Shown here piece after piece: positions 13,601 to 25,220 of a stretch of 64,000 nt of DNA. Both the position numbers and the translations under genes were made by a program. The notes under the pieces are model-generated. The model was not told where the DNA came from and did no database searches. It saw only the letters and a list, made by a program, of their open reading frames with translations. This stretch comes from Rhea pennata (lineage: Eukaryota; Chordata; Aves; Rheiformes; Rheidae), in the NCBI RefSeq assembly GCF_028389875.1, contig NC_084667.1, positions 56,522,570 to 56,586,569 on the forward strand, read 5' to 3'. How positions within the stretch are numbered: position 1 is the stretch's first letter; every line of letters starts with the position of its first letter.

Positions 13601-16117
13601 CAGACTACAAGCTATTGTAAATGGCAGCCAGCTTCTCAGGAGTTTTAATTTTTATGATACAGAATAATTATGGCATAACTATTTGGTAGCACATTTTTGG
13701 TATGCTAGCAGGTGAGGAAACAGACCAAAGCAAAAAATATTTCACAAACATTTATTTTGGCAAACACATTACAGAGTAAATACATTGCCCCTTCCAGTTC
13801 CAGAACACATTCAGGAGAACCACCGACACTGAGCTATGGACTGCTTTCTGAACAAAATCCTCTACTCTGTATTAAGGGAGAAAGATTGAATAGCATTTTT
13901 CCACAAAAGGATTGCCTCAAGATTACTTGATAATTACTGCTGTAAAATGCCTTTTGAAAACCCTCAGTTCTCCTACCCTGCCTGTTCCCAACCATGTCAC
14001 TCACCTAAACCTCCCACCCTCTGGCAGGCACCAACAGCCAGCATAGGACTGGCCAAGATCGCCTGACCCTACGAGCAACATTCCAAAACGTTCATATAGT
14101 AAGGAGCTGCACCCATTTCTATAGAACATTTATGAATCCCAGAAAGTAAAGTCTGCATCTCACGTCTGACTCCTCCAAACTGAGATTTCAGTGTTCCCTT
14201 TCCCCAGCTACCTTCATTTCTATTTTTTCCAAGGGCTATCACATTCCTGCAAAGCCAGCACATAGATACTGCACTGACCTCAGACTTCAGTGTCCTGAGT
14301 TTTCAAGAATCCCAGGGCTTTGCAGATTCAGCACCTTTCAATCTCCTAAAATGTTCATGGCTTCCTGTAACACAGCAAGGTGCAACAGACTCAAGATGAC
14401 AGACTTCAAAACTAAAGTCTGCTGCCATAGCTAGGGCCTTACCTCACTCACCAAGAAGGCCACTATTTCTTTCTTTCTCCTTGATTTGTCCAGTAAAGGA
14501 CAATGAAATGGAGATTCTATTAACCACCAAGCCACATCCAGAACACTTGCAAGATGAAGTTTATCTTCATCAGCCTAAAGTAAGATTCTTTCTTACTGAT
14601 GCAATCTTAAGAACAAGTGTGACTTCTGACAACAGCAGCATTAGTGTTAATATTCTGCTTACCTGTTCCTGTACCTGAGGATTTGCTACTCCCAGAAATA
14701 GAACTATTGTCTACTTATCTGGCAAAATTTCTAAATCAATAGAAAGAGGACATCCCAGTCATGATAAGGCTGGAAATGACCAAAGGATTCTTCCTTACAG
14801 AGCACACAAAGGACAGAAATGAACATGAACACAGTTAATGACTGTATCATTCAGAAGCAGCTCCTGACATCTTGCTGCAGGTGATATTGGTGTAATATTT
14901 CTATTCGCCAGAGAAAAAAAATGCATTCTGGGAGCAGCAGTACTTTCCAAAGCTAATGCTCAAGTCTTGTGCCTTAGGACAATGTGTCACACACTGTCAG
15001 GGTAAAAGTCTGCAGAAATTTGGTCAAAGCAGGTTCTTATTAACCTGATCAGACATTCCTGAGAGTTTTCTGGAAAGGGGGGAGGGGGGGAAAGGAAAAA
15101 AAAAAGCTTTATGTTTACAAAAGGTAACATGTTCCTCAAAGTTTCAAAGAATTTTTCTTTCTTAAATGTCTTGAGTGAAATGCTGATGAAAAAATTAACT
15201 AAAGTTATATTACTCAAACTTCCTGTCTTCAAAGTAGGTTTACACATTATCTTTAGGATTATGACCTCGGTTGCTAGAGTATACAGAGCAAGTCTTTGGC
15301 TCTTTGTATCATTACTAAAAAAAAAGAAAAGGCAAAAAGATTTGCACTGCTATCTCCAGCAGATTTAGAGAGAGTAATTCTGAGACACTGTGAAATAAAG
15401 TAAGCAGTTATCACACTAGGAAGCTATTGTTTCGTTTTAGTCATTCCAATGCCCATATTCAAAGTACAATTGGACAGTTTCTTATATTGTATTCAAAGAT
15501 AGCATCCATTCAAAGATTTAACAAGCCAGAGGAACAGGCTGTACAAACCAAGTATCCTACAGCGACAGGAGGGAGTCACAGCACTATCTGTCATTGTCTT
15601 GAAAGCAGGAATGCCTTTTTTTTAAATAGAGCAGTGAAATGGAAAAATGAGTTTCATGAACCCTTACAGGCCTCACCATATTATTCCCAAGAATCAACCA
15701 GGAGCAAATTGAGAAATAACTGTTTAAATACTGACTTCCAGAAAAAGGAAGCAGAGAGTAGACACCAATCCAAATCTGACTGCCCCATGAAAATCCAGCA
15801 GTCATTTTCTGCAACTTTTCAAGCTTTAAAATGACTATCAGCACACAAAACCTCTCAAATTGATATGACAACCAGTTTAATTTGCTGCTGACTGACAGAA
15901 TCAAGTGCAGCAGGCTCCAGAGGGAAAGGATACATCTCTATTTTAAGAAGAGTTAATACATTAATATGCCATCATTACAACTCTGAATAGGAAAGTGAAA
16001 GATGAAATGCTGTTGCTGGTCATCTCAAGTAGATAACCATTCTCCCTCTCCACCAGCCAACCTGGGCTACTTCCTTCCAAGTCTAAAACAATATTCCAGA
16101 AGTAGAATTCCTCTAGA

Positions 16118-16143
16118 GAAGGAAAAAAAAAAAAAAAAAAAAA
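16118..16143. repeat. Poly(A) tract
   Basis: An uninterrupted A run of about 25 bases in predicted SETD3 intron 1. No flanking duplication or recognisable element was seen. Confidence 0.8.
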
Positions 16144-17339
16144 CCAACAACAAAAAATGCAGCTTCCTGCTGAGAGCCACTTTATTTGGAGAAGCTAGCT
16201 TCCAAACTAAAGGTTATCAGAGTGGAGTGCAGTGTAAGATCATACATACATGCATGGTAGCCTCCAAACACTAATATCAAAACCCAGGCAGTGCTCTTCT
16301 CCACGGTGGGCAGCAGAGGTTAGAAAAAGTGCTGGTTCAGAGAAGTTAGTGATAAGTACCAGAGACTGTTGAAATGCATCAGTCTCATCAAGCTGCTGAA
16401 CCCAGTAGCTCTATCCATGCCACCCAAACCAGCCACAGGTTGGTTCCCAGACCAGCCACAGGTCACCACCCTTACAGGAACTTTGACCCAGAATTCTGTG
16501 AATTTATTTTGAGAAGTCAGTTTTATTTATATGAAAGGATACAAACTGAGCTGGATAAATCAAAGCATTTTAAGTATACAACTGTAGATACTTCTTAATA
16601 GCACATTCAATGAAAAACAACAAAATAAAACAGAATGCAGACACATTAAAAGTTAATTCATTCAGTCCTGCCAGTTGAATCCTTGATATGTTAGTGTTTT
16701 TTAAATAGGAGTAAGGCACCAGCCAAGACTATAAGATATAAACATTTTGTTACTGGTTTTAAAGAATTAAGAAGCTCAACTTTGTAAATACAGATATCAA
16801 ACCCTACTTCATTCTGTGAAGTGTCAATGGAAGACTATATTGGCAATACTGTCTATGCAGGTAGAAGAATCTAATGTCAAATCATCCACATGCCTAAACA
16901 CAAGGCTTTCACCTTGACTTTAGTTTCCAAAAAAAATGCTAAAACATCCTCCATTGTCTAAATGTTTAATTTGATGCTTCATTATTTTTTTTTCTGCAAT
17001 ATAAAGCTTGCATAGCTTCCTGGAACCAGAGACTTGTTATAAACAGATAACTCTGTATAAACTCAGTATTTGCTAACTCAAGCCTCCAAGAGCCAGAAAT
17101 TAAGAACTGAAGGATGAGAAGGCAAACTGTTCTATTACAACTCCATTGTTTTAAGAACCGTATATATGCGATTTTCAAGGACCGCTTCTTCCACGCTTCC
17201 AATGGCCCATCTTCATGTGCAGGAAGTCAGGCAAAGGAAGCCTACATGGATGAAGATACTCCTCACTAAACTCAAACATAAAAAAAAAAAAACAAAACAG
17301 AAGAGGTGAAAGTAGGGTCAGGTGATCCAAAGAAATAGA

Positions 17340-19135
17340 GACATTGTGCAAGCATGCAGAGTGGGTTAGGAAAGCCAAAGCCCACCCAGAGTTGCAGCTG
17401 GCAAGGAGGTGTGAAAGGCAACAAGAAAGGTTGCCGTCTTCAGCTACAATGGCAGCAAAAGGAAGACTAAGGAACGCACAAGCCTGCTACTGAATGGGAA
17501 TGGGGAGCTGCTGACAAAGGACAAAAGGCTGAAGTACTCAGTACATTTTTAATCTTAATCTTTATCAATAAGGCTTGCCTTCAGGAATCCTGGGTGGCAG
17601 AGACCAGGGAAGAAGTCCAGATCAAGGAAGACTTGATCAGTAGAAAAGGATCAGGTTAGGGAATGTTTAAAACAAATTGGACACACACAAGTCCATGAGA
17701 CCTGATGGAATGCATCCATGAATGCTGAGTGAACTGGCCCATAGCACTACAAGGCCTCCATCTCTGAAAAGCTATAGCAATCAGGCAAGGTTCTTGAGGA
17801 CTGAAAGAAAACAAATGTCACTGCAATCAATCTTCAAGAAGGGCAAAAAGGAAGCTCTAGGGACCAGTCAGCCTCGCCTCAATCTGTGGGAAGGTGTTGG
17901 GAGCAAATAGTCCCTGAAACCTTGTTCAGAGAAAGGTCAAAAAGATGACTGAGAGCAGTCAGTATAGATTTAGGAAGCGGAAGTCACACCTGAACAACCT
18001 AACAGCCTTCTAAGACAAGGCAGCTAGCTCAGGGAATGAGAGGAGAGCAGTGCATGTTGTTTATCTTGTCTTTAGTAAGGCTTTTGACAACATCTCCCAT
18101 CACCTTCTCAAACTGATGAAATACAGATTAGAAAAACAGACAGTAAGCTAGAATGACATCTGGCTGAACTGCCAGGCTTAAAGGGCTGCAATCAGTAACA
18201 CAAAGCTGGCGACTAGTCATCAGTGATGTACCTCGGGGTAAATACTGAGGTCAATACTGTTGTATATCTTCATTAATGACCTGGATAATGGTCCAGAAAC
18301 GTACCCTCAGCAAACCTGCAAACAATACAAAACCATGAGAAGCAGCTGATACACCAGATGGCTGTGCTGCCATTCAGAGGGACCCTCACAGGCTAGAGAA
18401 ATGCAAGGAGCTGCGCAGCAGGAGAAAACTTTACACAGCAGCACAAAGTGGGGGGCCAAGAAACTGAAAGGCAGCTTTGCAGAAAAGGACCTGGGGGTCC
18501 TGGTGGACAAGGACTAAACATGAGCCAGCAAGGCATCCTTGTGGCAGAGAAGGCCAACAGCCTCTTTGGCTGCATCAGTAGGAGTGTTGCCAGCAAGCTG
18601 CGGAGTCGATTATTCCCTGCTACTCAGCACTGGTGAGACTACACCTGGAGTGCTATGTCCAGTTCTGAGCTCCCCAGCACAAGAAGGGAATGGACATACT
18701 GAACCAGGTCCTGTGAAGAGCCATAAAGATGATTAAAGGATTGGAACATCTGTCATACAAGGAGAGGCTGAGAGAACTGGGACTGCACAGCCTGGAGAAG
18801 AAAAGGCTCAAGGGGATCAGTGTGCATCAATGTGTATAAATACCTGAAGGGGAGGCAGATGGAAGAAAGGGGTGAGGGAGAGTACAGAGAGACAGACTCT
18901 TCTTAGTAGTTCCCCCTGAGAGGACAACATGCAATAGGCACAAACTGAAATATAGAAAATTCTATTTAACTATGAAAAAACTCACTGTTTAGGTGGTTGA
19001 ACACTGGAACAGGCTACCCAGGAAACCATAAAGTCTCCATCCTTGCAGATGTTCAAACTGAACTGGACAAGGCCCTGGGCAATCTGCTTTCAGGAGGGGT
19101 TGAACTAGACAATCTCCAAACCCAACCATTCTGCC
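17340..19135 (+). mobile_element. CR1-type LINE, 3' part of ORF2 plus 3' region
   Basis: This is the clearest mobile element in the window. In order on the plus strand it shows the CR1 blocks 'ttaggaaagccaaagccca' (17367), 'ggcaacaagaaagg' (17418), the 'gacaaaggacaaaaggctga' block (17513), 'ccttcaggaatcctgg' (17578), the RT segment with 'tttagtaaggcttttgacaa' (18071), 'taatgacctggataatgg' (18275), 'cctgggggtcctggtggaca' (18490), 'ggagaggctgagagaactgg' (18761) and the end motif 'gacaatctccaaaccc' (19110). The reading frame is broken many times. It lies antisense to the predicted SETD3 transcript. The copy is roughly 1.8 kb, so it is 5'-truncated relative to full-length CR1, as most copies are. 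Confidence 0.85.
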
Positions 19136-20811
19136 AGACCTCTTAACTTTAGGAACACCCCCTCAGACAACTAAGGTGTCCTTCTTCCTGCCTATATGAA
19201 TAGATAGTACTTTATCTACTAGACTATGTACTACTATTGGTGTACAATTCTTCTCCTGAATGTTTGGAATGCTCTCAGTCAGCAGAAACAGTATTTCTCA
19301 GCCATCTTTAACCAGATAACTTAATCATGGAAAAAAGAGATAATTCCTTAGACCACCTTGGGCACTACTGCCCTTCTTAGAAAGAAGCTTTCACACTGAG
19401 GTTTGTTTTGTTTTTTTCCAATCTGTTCACAAACCAACTTCTGACATTTTATAGACCACAGGTTGGGAACTTTACCAGCTGACTGGAAGAATTAAAGTTC
19501 TGGTAAACCTTGTATCAATTCATAGAAATGTTAACCTGGAGAGATTTTTGTATTGTTTCTTTATTTTGATTTTTTTAAAGTTTTTTTTTTTAATACATGT
19601 GCTTGTGTACATTCATAAACAAAAGAAACTTGAGACTTGAATTACCTACAGGCAAATTTGCAAAACTTTCAGAACTCTTCTGAAATATTTCAATAGAAAA
19701 CAAAGATCTGAAAGCCCTGTCTCCCAGTGTTTGAAGTCATCACATGACTACACCTATAAGCTTTGTCATCAAGTAAGGGTAACTAGCAAATGTCTCCATG
19801 ACTAGGCACAAAGACAACTATAGTCTTACAGTCTTGACTATAGTCAGTTATTATTGAATAACCACAGTTATTCAAGGTCACTCTCCTCCCACCACCCATC
19901 CTTGAGTGCTTGACTGGGGCAGGAAACAGGGTGCACCTTGGTTGCCATTTATTCACCTACTGCCCTCCCCCATAACTCATACCCCCTTGAACTATTATCA
20001 GTATTGGCATGCTGAGTGAGATCTAGCACAGGAGAAGTACTGGACCTCTGATGCAGATTCTATAGAAGAGAAAACCCACAAAATATATTCCGTTTCCACT
20101 CCACTAAAGCAACACTACATAAAGACTTGGGTGCTAGTGCTATAAAGCATGAAAGACTTTTAAGGGAAGATTCTGCTATTTCTATTAACAGCTTATTAAG
20201 AAATATATACAATGCTTCCACTGAAAGATATTTAATTTTGTTCAGAGTTGCAAATTCCAACACAATCATACCCTAAAATGTATTTTCTCTCTCCCCCCAT
20301 ATATTATATAACATACACACGTTTTAACACATATCATATATATATATATTTACAAAAAATATTTATAAAATATATAAAAAACAATCCAAAAATTAACCCA
20401 TGTGCAAAAGAATCAAAGTGCTAACACAAGAGCCCCAAAAATGCATTCTCCTCCTTTCAGGTGCAGGTTACTGGCACTCTTAACAGAAACAACTGCAAAG
20501 TAGCTAATTATAGTCAGTACAAGGACAGTTTTGGCCTACATTGAGCTGCCATGGCTTTCAGCCAGTGTGTTAAGTACAGTTGTTCAGTCATTTCCAGGAG
20601 AGGTCTTTCAGAAATATTGACGACATCTGAGAATAAAATATAACAGGAAGTTGATACTAATCTGTCATCCCATGCATTTGATAGCCTTTAATTTTGCCTT
20701 GGGCTCAAAAATCCTTCTGAATGTAGGAGAATCAAATTAGGAGTTATATCCTATTTTTCTTTTTATTAGGACATCAGCGCTACAGCAGCAGCTAGAGGCT
20801 CAGCAACTTAC

Positions 20812-20886
20812 CTTTTGCCTTGTAACATTGTATCACCCGGACCTGGCCAGCCTTGAGGCATCTAAACACCTGTTCCCACATACTCA
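20812..20886 (-). other. Exon-like segment inside predicted SETD3 intron 1
   Basis: On the minus strand a pyrimidine tract ending 'ttttctctccag' (AG at 20888-20887) precedes a 75-base segment that ends AAAAG before a consensus donor, gtaagt (from 20811). The segment contains an ATG at 20881-20879 that stays open to the donor for 23 codons plus one base. The orientation matches SETD3, so it could be an alternative 5' exon. I recognise no protein family in it, and introns contain many such pseudo-exons by chance. Confidence 0.25.
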
Positions 20887-22168
20887 CTGGAGAGAAAACT
20901 GAGCTCAACCAAGATCATTCACATCTCAGCATGTTTCAAAGACAGACATTTGGATTTTTTCCTGCATCTGACAGGTACTCTGCTTTAGCCCGCGCTACAG
21001 ATCCCAAAACTGAAAGCAAGATTTTAGTGCTACCTCTTCAGCACTCCAAAGAGTAAGGGAAAGAAAAGATTAGCAGAATTGAACAGTGTCGGAAAAGGGG
21101 TAAAGGACAGAGAGGGACAGAACAACTGGAATAGTCATTTGGTGGAAGAGATGCAGGCAAGAACCAATGTAGGACAGAGTAGCTAAAAACAGAAAAAGAG
21201 AGCAAAGAAGGTTATGACAGAAGAAGGGCAGGAGTAAGAATGTACAGGAACATTAAAACACCTGGGCACTAAATTTGTTTAATTACTATAATACAAGCTT
21301 CTTTACAGACTAGCTGCAGATCCACAGACTAAAACAGACAACACTAATGAGGCACTTTTAAGATAATACCAAGAACGTCTAATGTGATTTATAGATTCGA
21401 CTGGTCCTTTCACATTTTAAATTTTATTTTTGCTTAAAACATTTTTAAACTTCAAAAAAGATCCAGAAAGCTGAAGTGCCTCTAGTAAGTGAGATGCAAA
21501 GGACATAATCCCTTGTTTACTATAAAAAGCTGTACCATCATAGGTTCACTAACATTACTGCAAGTCTAAAGCATCTGGAAAAACAGGAAGTTAGCACTAC
21601 TGCTGTATGCACTGCATGCAACTACTCTGAAAAGAGTAAACTTTATTAAACCATTTTATTTTTAAGTTAAGGAAAAATTATGTTTTATAAATACTACTGA
21701 CATCGAGAAAAAAAACATGCTGCAGAGTAACATCAGAAGCAGCTCCTAAAAATAGTTAAATGTTTATTTGATCCACTTACAAAACCTATTGATTTTAACA
21801 AATTCAGCTAACTATCAGGAAGCAGCTTCCAAAGGCACTGAGTCTTAGAATCAATGAATGCTTTCTTGACAATATTTTGACCTGGTATGCCTAAAATACT
21901 TAGAACTACCAAAAAAAAAGGAAGTGCTATCAGTAGAGAGTTTGATATTATTTCTCTCACTTTAGCTGAATTTGGTTAAATACAACAAACAGAACTGCCA
22001 CAAGTTAAGTGTAAACTTCTGTTAAGAGGCTATTAAATTGAAAACAACACAAAATGCTAAAGGGACAAAGAAGAAGGCAACATCCCAAAGACAAGCTTAT
22101 GTATTTCACAATCACCAACTCCTATCAGCTTGCTAATCCTGAACTGATTAGTACCTACAAACTGTTCG

Positions 22169-22184
22169 CCCCCCCCCCCCCCCC
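22169..22184. repeat. C16 tract
   Basis: Sixteen uninterrupted C residues, about 206 bases before an equally long G run on the same strand. The two could pair as an inverted repeat. Confidence 0.9.
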
Positions 22185-22390
22185 GACTATTTCACTAAAG
22201 CTTACTGTCTTGGGCAGGAGGAATGCTTCTAACAGAAAACACCTCCAATGATCTTCAGGGTAAGATAGCTTACTAGCTACCACACAGGAGACAATTCAGG
22301 GGCTCTCTCAATGATTAATAACCTGTCTACCCTATGATTCAGCTCCTTAGACAACTCTTTGACCAGAAGAGTAAAAATATTTACTCTGCC

Positions 22391-22406
22391 GGGGGGGGGG
22401 GGGGGG
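22391..22406. repeat. G16 tract
   Basis: Sixteen uninterrupted G residues followed by CCCC (22407-22410). It is complementary to the C16 run to the left, and the run can itself form a G-quadruplex. Confidence 0.9.
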
Positions 22407-24606
22407 CCCCAAGCTACAAGCTAAACTCCCGCACTTTGCCATCCTACTCTTGTTATTTCATTTCTTTACTTGAATTTAGCTCTTCCTGAAGACTCCCACA
22501 CATTTTTTCCAAATTCCCTTCTTTCAAGCATAAATGATTAAAACTAGTGCATTGGGGGGTTTTATTCCCATATTTTAAAATACCTTTAATATTTTATAAA
22601 ATTATAAAAATATTAGCATCACCTTATAAACCTAAAACTCCTATTTGAGAATCAAGCAATTCACCCTGCTTCAGGCATCAGAGCACAGACAGAACTAATA
22701 AGACAGCCCAAGCCTAGTAAAACACTTGTTGCTTAACACACTGGAATCATGGTACATCCTACCTTACTTTACCAAGCACTGAACATTATGATGTCCTGGT
22801 GGTAAAAATACAGATCCTGAGATCTCTAACACCCTCAGGCTGTCTCTTTCTTCTAAAGAACAACCACTAAAACACCCATTTTCTGAAAAACACACAATAT
22901 ATCGGTTTAACTGTATAATCAGTATCATTATGGTGAAGTACTGTATCCAAGTTCATTGTATTATTAAATAAAAATATCATTAAGATGTTCACTTTTCTAT
23001 ACAGAGGAACATAATGTGTTTTATGTTATGTACAACATCACAATCAGAAACCTATTTAAATATTCAAATCCAACTTCAGCATACAACTCAGACCATATCA
23101 AACTGAAAACAGCAATGTATAGGTTACAAACCGTTTCAGGGCTTGAGGCTTCTCCTCCCCTTGTCAAGGCCCTTGCCCTATCTCTAGGCATGCCATGACA
23201 AGAACATATTTTTCAGATTTTATTTCAATACATACTTCAATCCAGCTAGCCAAACATAACTGAAACTTCCATTAAAGTGAAAGCTAGCATGCTTGAATCT
23301 TTACCATAATAAATAACCTAACTGAGCAAAAATATCTGAAAACATCCCTCTCTTTTGGCCCATCATGCTATTCCCTCCAACAACATTGCTTACTGTTTTA
23401 TACATGAACAAGATATCAGATATGTAGACCGCTACAGTTGCTTACTCATCTACAGGAGTTTCAAAATGCTGTATTTTGAACTGCCACGCTAATGCAGAAG
23501 TTAGGGAGTTGTTGAGAATTAGAGACATGCAAAGTACAGCCTCAGCTTAAGCAACTCTATACAAGTCCTGCTGCAAGTAGGAAAGGAAGATGAGGAACAG
23601 TGTCATTACAAGTTCTGTTTGAGCAGCTTCTGTAGTAATATGTCACAACACCCAGGCTGTTGCAGGAGTAATTTCTCTGTAGATAAGCAGTTTAATGAGA
23701 CTTGACTTAAATGCAAAACGTTTATTCAAATTTTAAGAGCCACCTTTTTCCTACCATGTTTTTGCCCCTTTGCTAAAAGGGGATTATAAAACCGCACGAA
23801 AAAAACAGAAGCAAAATAGAGTGCTCTTTCACTGTCATGGCAAGGCACTAGAGAATCACATACAGCAGAAGTGTTACTGAGTCGGATCCTGAGGACTGGA
23901 AGCACGGAAGGCTCTTTGGAGAGCGAGAGGTAGGAGTAGGGAGTATTCAAAATGTACCACATATTAAAAAAAAGGAATTACATCATGGAGAAAGCAGTTT
24001 CAGTCCATTTGTTTAACTCCGCTTTCTTATCACCGTCTGGGGGACGGGACAAGGGAAACGAGCGTCGAGAAGTGAATGGCGCTGCCGCGCTCCCTCCAGA
24101 ATCACGCAGACGGGGCTTCAACACAACCCACGCGCGCCGGGGCAGAGGAGCAAGCCGGCCGTGGGCCGCGGGGCGCACGCCAACCCCCTCCCCCGGCGAG
24201 TACGCGGGAGAGAGGGGCGGGATGGCGAGCGGGAGGCGGAGCGGCGCCCGCCTGCTTCCCGCGGCGGGCGGGACGGGGGCCGCACCTCCCCCGAGGCGGG
24301 GGCCGGCGGCGGGCGGCGGGGGCGGCTAACGGCTCGCCAACGGCCGCCCGCGGAGCCGAGCGCGCGCGGCAGCGCCGCAGGAAGGCGCCCGCGGGCAGCG
24401 CCCGCGACGGCAGCGAGGACGGCGGCGAGGCCTGGGCCGGCGCCGCGCGCCCCGCGGCGGCAGCGGGGTGTCCGGAAAGGGCCGCGCGCCCCACAGGAAG
24501 GGGAGGCGGCGGGGCGGGCCGCGGCGGGCCGAGGTCCCTGCGGCGGCGCCGCGCCGCGGCGGGGGAGGGGAGGGGGCAGCGCCCCGCGGGCGGGGCCCCG
24601 CCTTAC

Positions 24607-24720
24607 CTGCCGCGCGGCGGCCGCGCCTCGCCCGCTGCGAGCGGCGCCGAGGCCGAGCTCCTCTCGCCGGGCGCCGCTGCCGGGGGCGGGAGGCGGCGGC
24701 CGAGCTCGCCCGAGCCCCGC
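24607..24720 (-). other. SETD3: Predicted SETD3 non-coding exon 1 (5' UTR)
   Basis: On the minus strand the segment ends GCAG at 24607 and is followed by a consensus donor, gtaagg (24606 leftward). It lies in the CpG island, divergent from CCNK. SETD3 is the neighbour expected there from vertebrate synteny. SETD3 encodes the SET-domain enzyme that methylates actin histidine 73, and a non-coding first exon is consistent with the start codon lying further left, outside the window. The transcription start is not visible. The upper limit given is a guess from the nearest CCAAT box on this strand (24749-24745), so the exon could be shorter or longer. Confidence 0.5.
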
Positions 24721-24744
24721 GCCCGGCCCCGCCCCGCCGCCGCC

Positions 24745-25042
24745 ATTGGCCCAGCCGCGCCGACACGAAAGGCCCCGCCCCCTCCGAGACCCGTAGCGGC
24801 CAATCCCCAGCGACCACCCCTTCGCCACCGGTGTAGGACAAGGGCAGAGCCACTCCACCATTGGCTGCAATTTAATCCGCGCCTCCGGCTTCTTACTGGC
24901 TTGCGCCGCTTGCAATCTTCTCGCTCGTGCTTTCTGATTGGTCAGTCTCTAAGGCCACGGATGCACGTCGCGTGCCGGAGCTCGAGTTTAGCAGACGCTG
25001 AAGGGGACGGATTGGTTGCAGGAGCTGCGGGGTTCTCATTGG
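24745..25042. promoter_or_regulatory. Array of six CCAAT/ATTGG boxes (NF-Y type)
   Basis: Core pentamers lie at 24745-24749 (ATTGG), 24800-24804 (CCAAT), 24860-24864 (ATTGG), 24937-24941 (ATTGG), 25011-25015 (ATTGG) and 25038-25042 (ATTGG). They fill the interval between the two divergent first exons. Five have the same orientation, reading CCAAT on the minus strand. NF-Y sites at this distance from TATA-less starts are typical of divergent promoters. Binding is inferred from motif only. Confidence 0.75.
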
Positions 25043-25090
25043 CTGTTAGGCGGCGGCTCGCGGCTGGCGCGGCTGGCGCGGCACGCCCGC

Positions 25091-25146
25091 GTGACGCGAG
25101 CGTGATGACGCAGAGGACGGCCTGGCCTGATTCGGAAGATGGCGGC
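25091..25146 (+). promoter_or_regulatory. CCNK: CCNK core promoter: CRE/ATF-like sites and YY1 motif
   Basis: Two TGACGC cores (near 25092 and 25106) resemble CRE/ATF half-sites, and AAGATGGCGGC at 25136-25146 matches the YY1 consensus. In TATA-less promoters this YY1 site usually lies just downstream of the start, so transcription of CCNK probably begins around 25110-25135. No TATA box or clear initiator decides the exact base. Confidence 0.6.
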
Positions 25147-25220
25147 GCGCAGCGCGCGGAGGCCGCGCTGTCGTTAGTGGCTCTGCGCTCCCGTGGTGTT
25201 TCCTCTCCCGTGCGCGGCCT
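25120..25220 (+). other. CCNK: CCNK non-coding exon 1 (5' UTR)
   Basis: The 3' boundary is set by a consensus donor, CCT|gtgagt, at 25221. The 5' boundary is only inferred from the YY1 motif. The exon contains one short upstream open frame (25139-25177) and joins to the acceptor at 26747-26748, 72 bases before the cyclin K start codon. Confidence 0.65.
25139..25177 (+). other. Short upstream open reading frame in CCNK 5' UTR
   Basis: The ATG inside the YY1 motif opens a 12-codon frame closed by TAG at 25175-25177, entirely within exon 1. The +4 base is G and the -3 base is A, so the start context is reasonable. If the cap site is upstream of 25139, this uORF would be scanned before the cyclin K start. 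Confidence 0.45.

Larger units (their letters stand above)
1..24606 (-). other. SETD3: Predicted SETD3 intron 1 (continues beyond the left edge)
   Basis: On the minus strand this is everything downstream of the splice donor at 24606/24605. I searched for sequence encoding the SETD3 N-terminus, SET domain and Rubisco-LSMT-type substrate-binding domain and recognised none of it, so the coding exons must lie left of the window. The assignment rests on the conserved head-to-head placement of SETD3 and CCNK in vertebrates, not on protein sequence. Content is mostly AT-rich non-coding DNA with two degraded CR1 LINEs, a possible old SINE and many A, T, C and G tracts. Apart from these, 1400-17300 and 19150-24000 show no gene that I can support. 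Open frames there are short, lack protein character and have no family resemblance. Confidence 0.5.

Noticed and set aside
15427-15834. 135-codon plus-strand open frame
   Set aside because: It has no recognisable domain, ordinary intronic composition, and no promoter, poly(A) signal or splice context that supports a gene. The antisense frame over it is equally uninformative.
20853-20905. Zinc-finger-like HILTGEKT linker on the plus strand
   Set aside because: Only one linker-like motif, no C-x2-C pair before it and no repeat of the unit. The same bases serve as the splice acceptor of the minus-strand exon-like segment.
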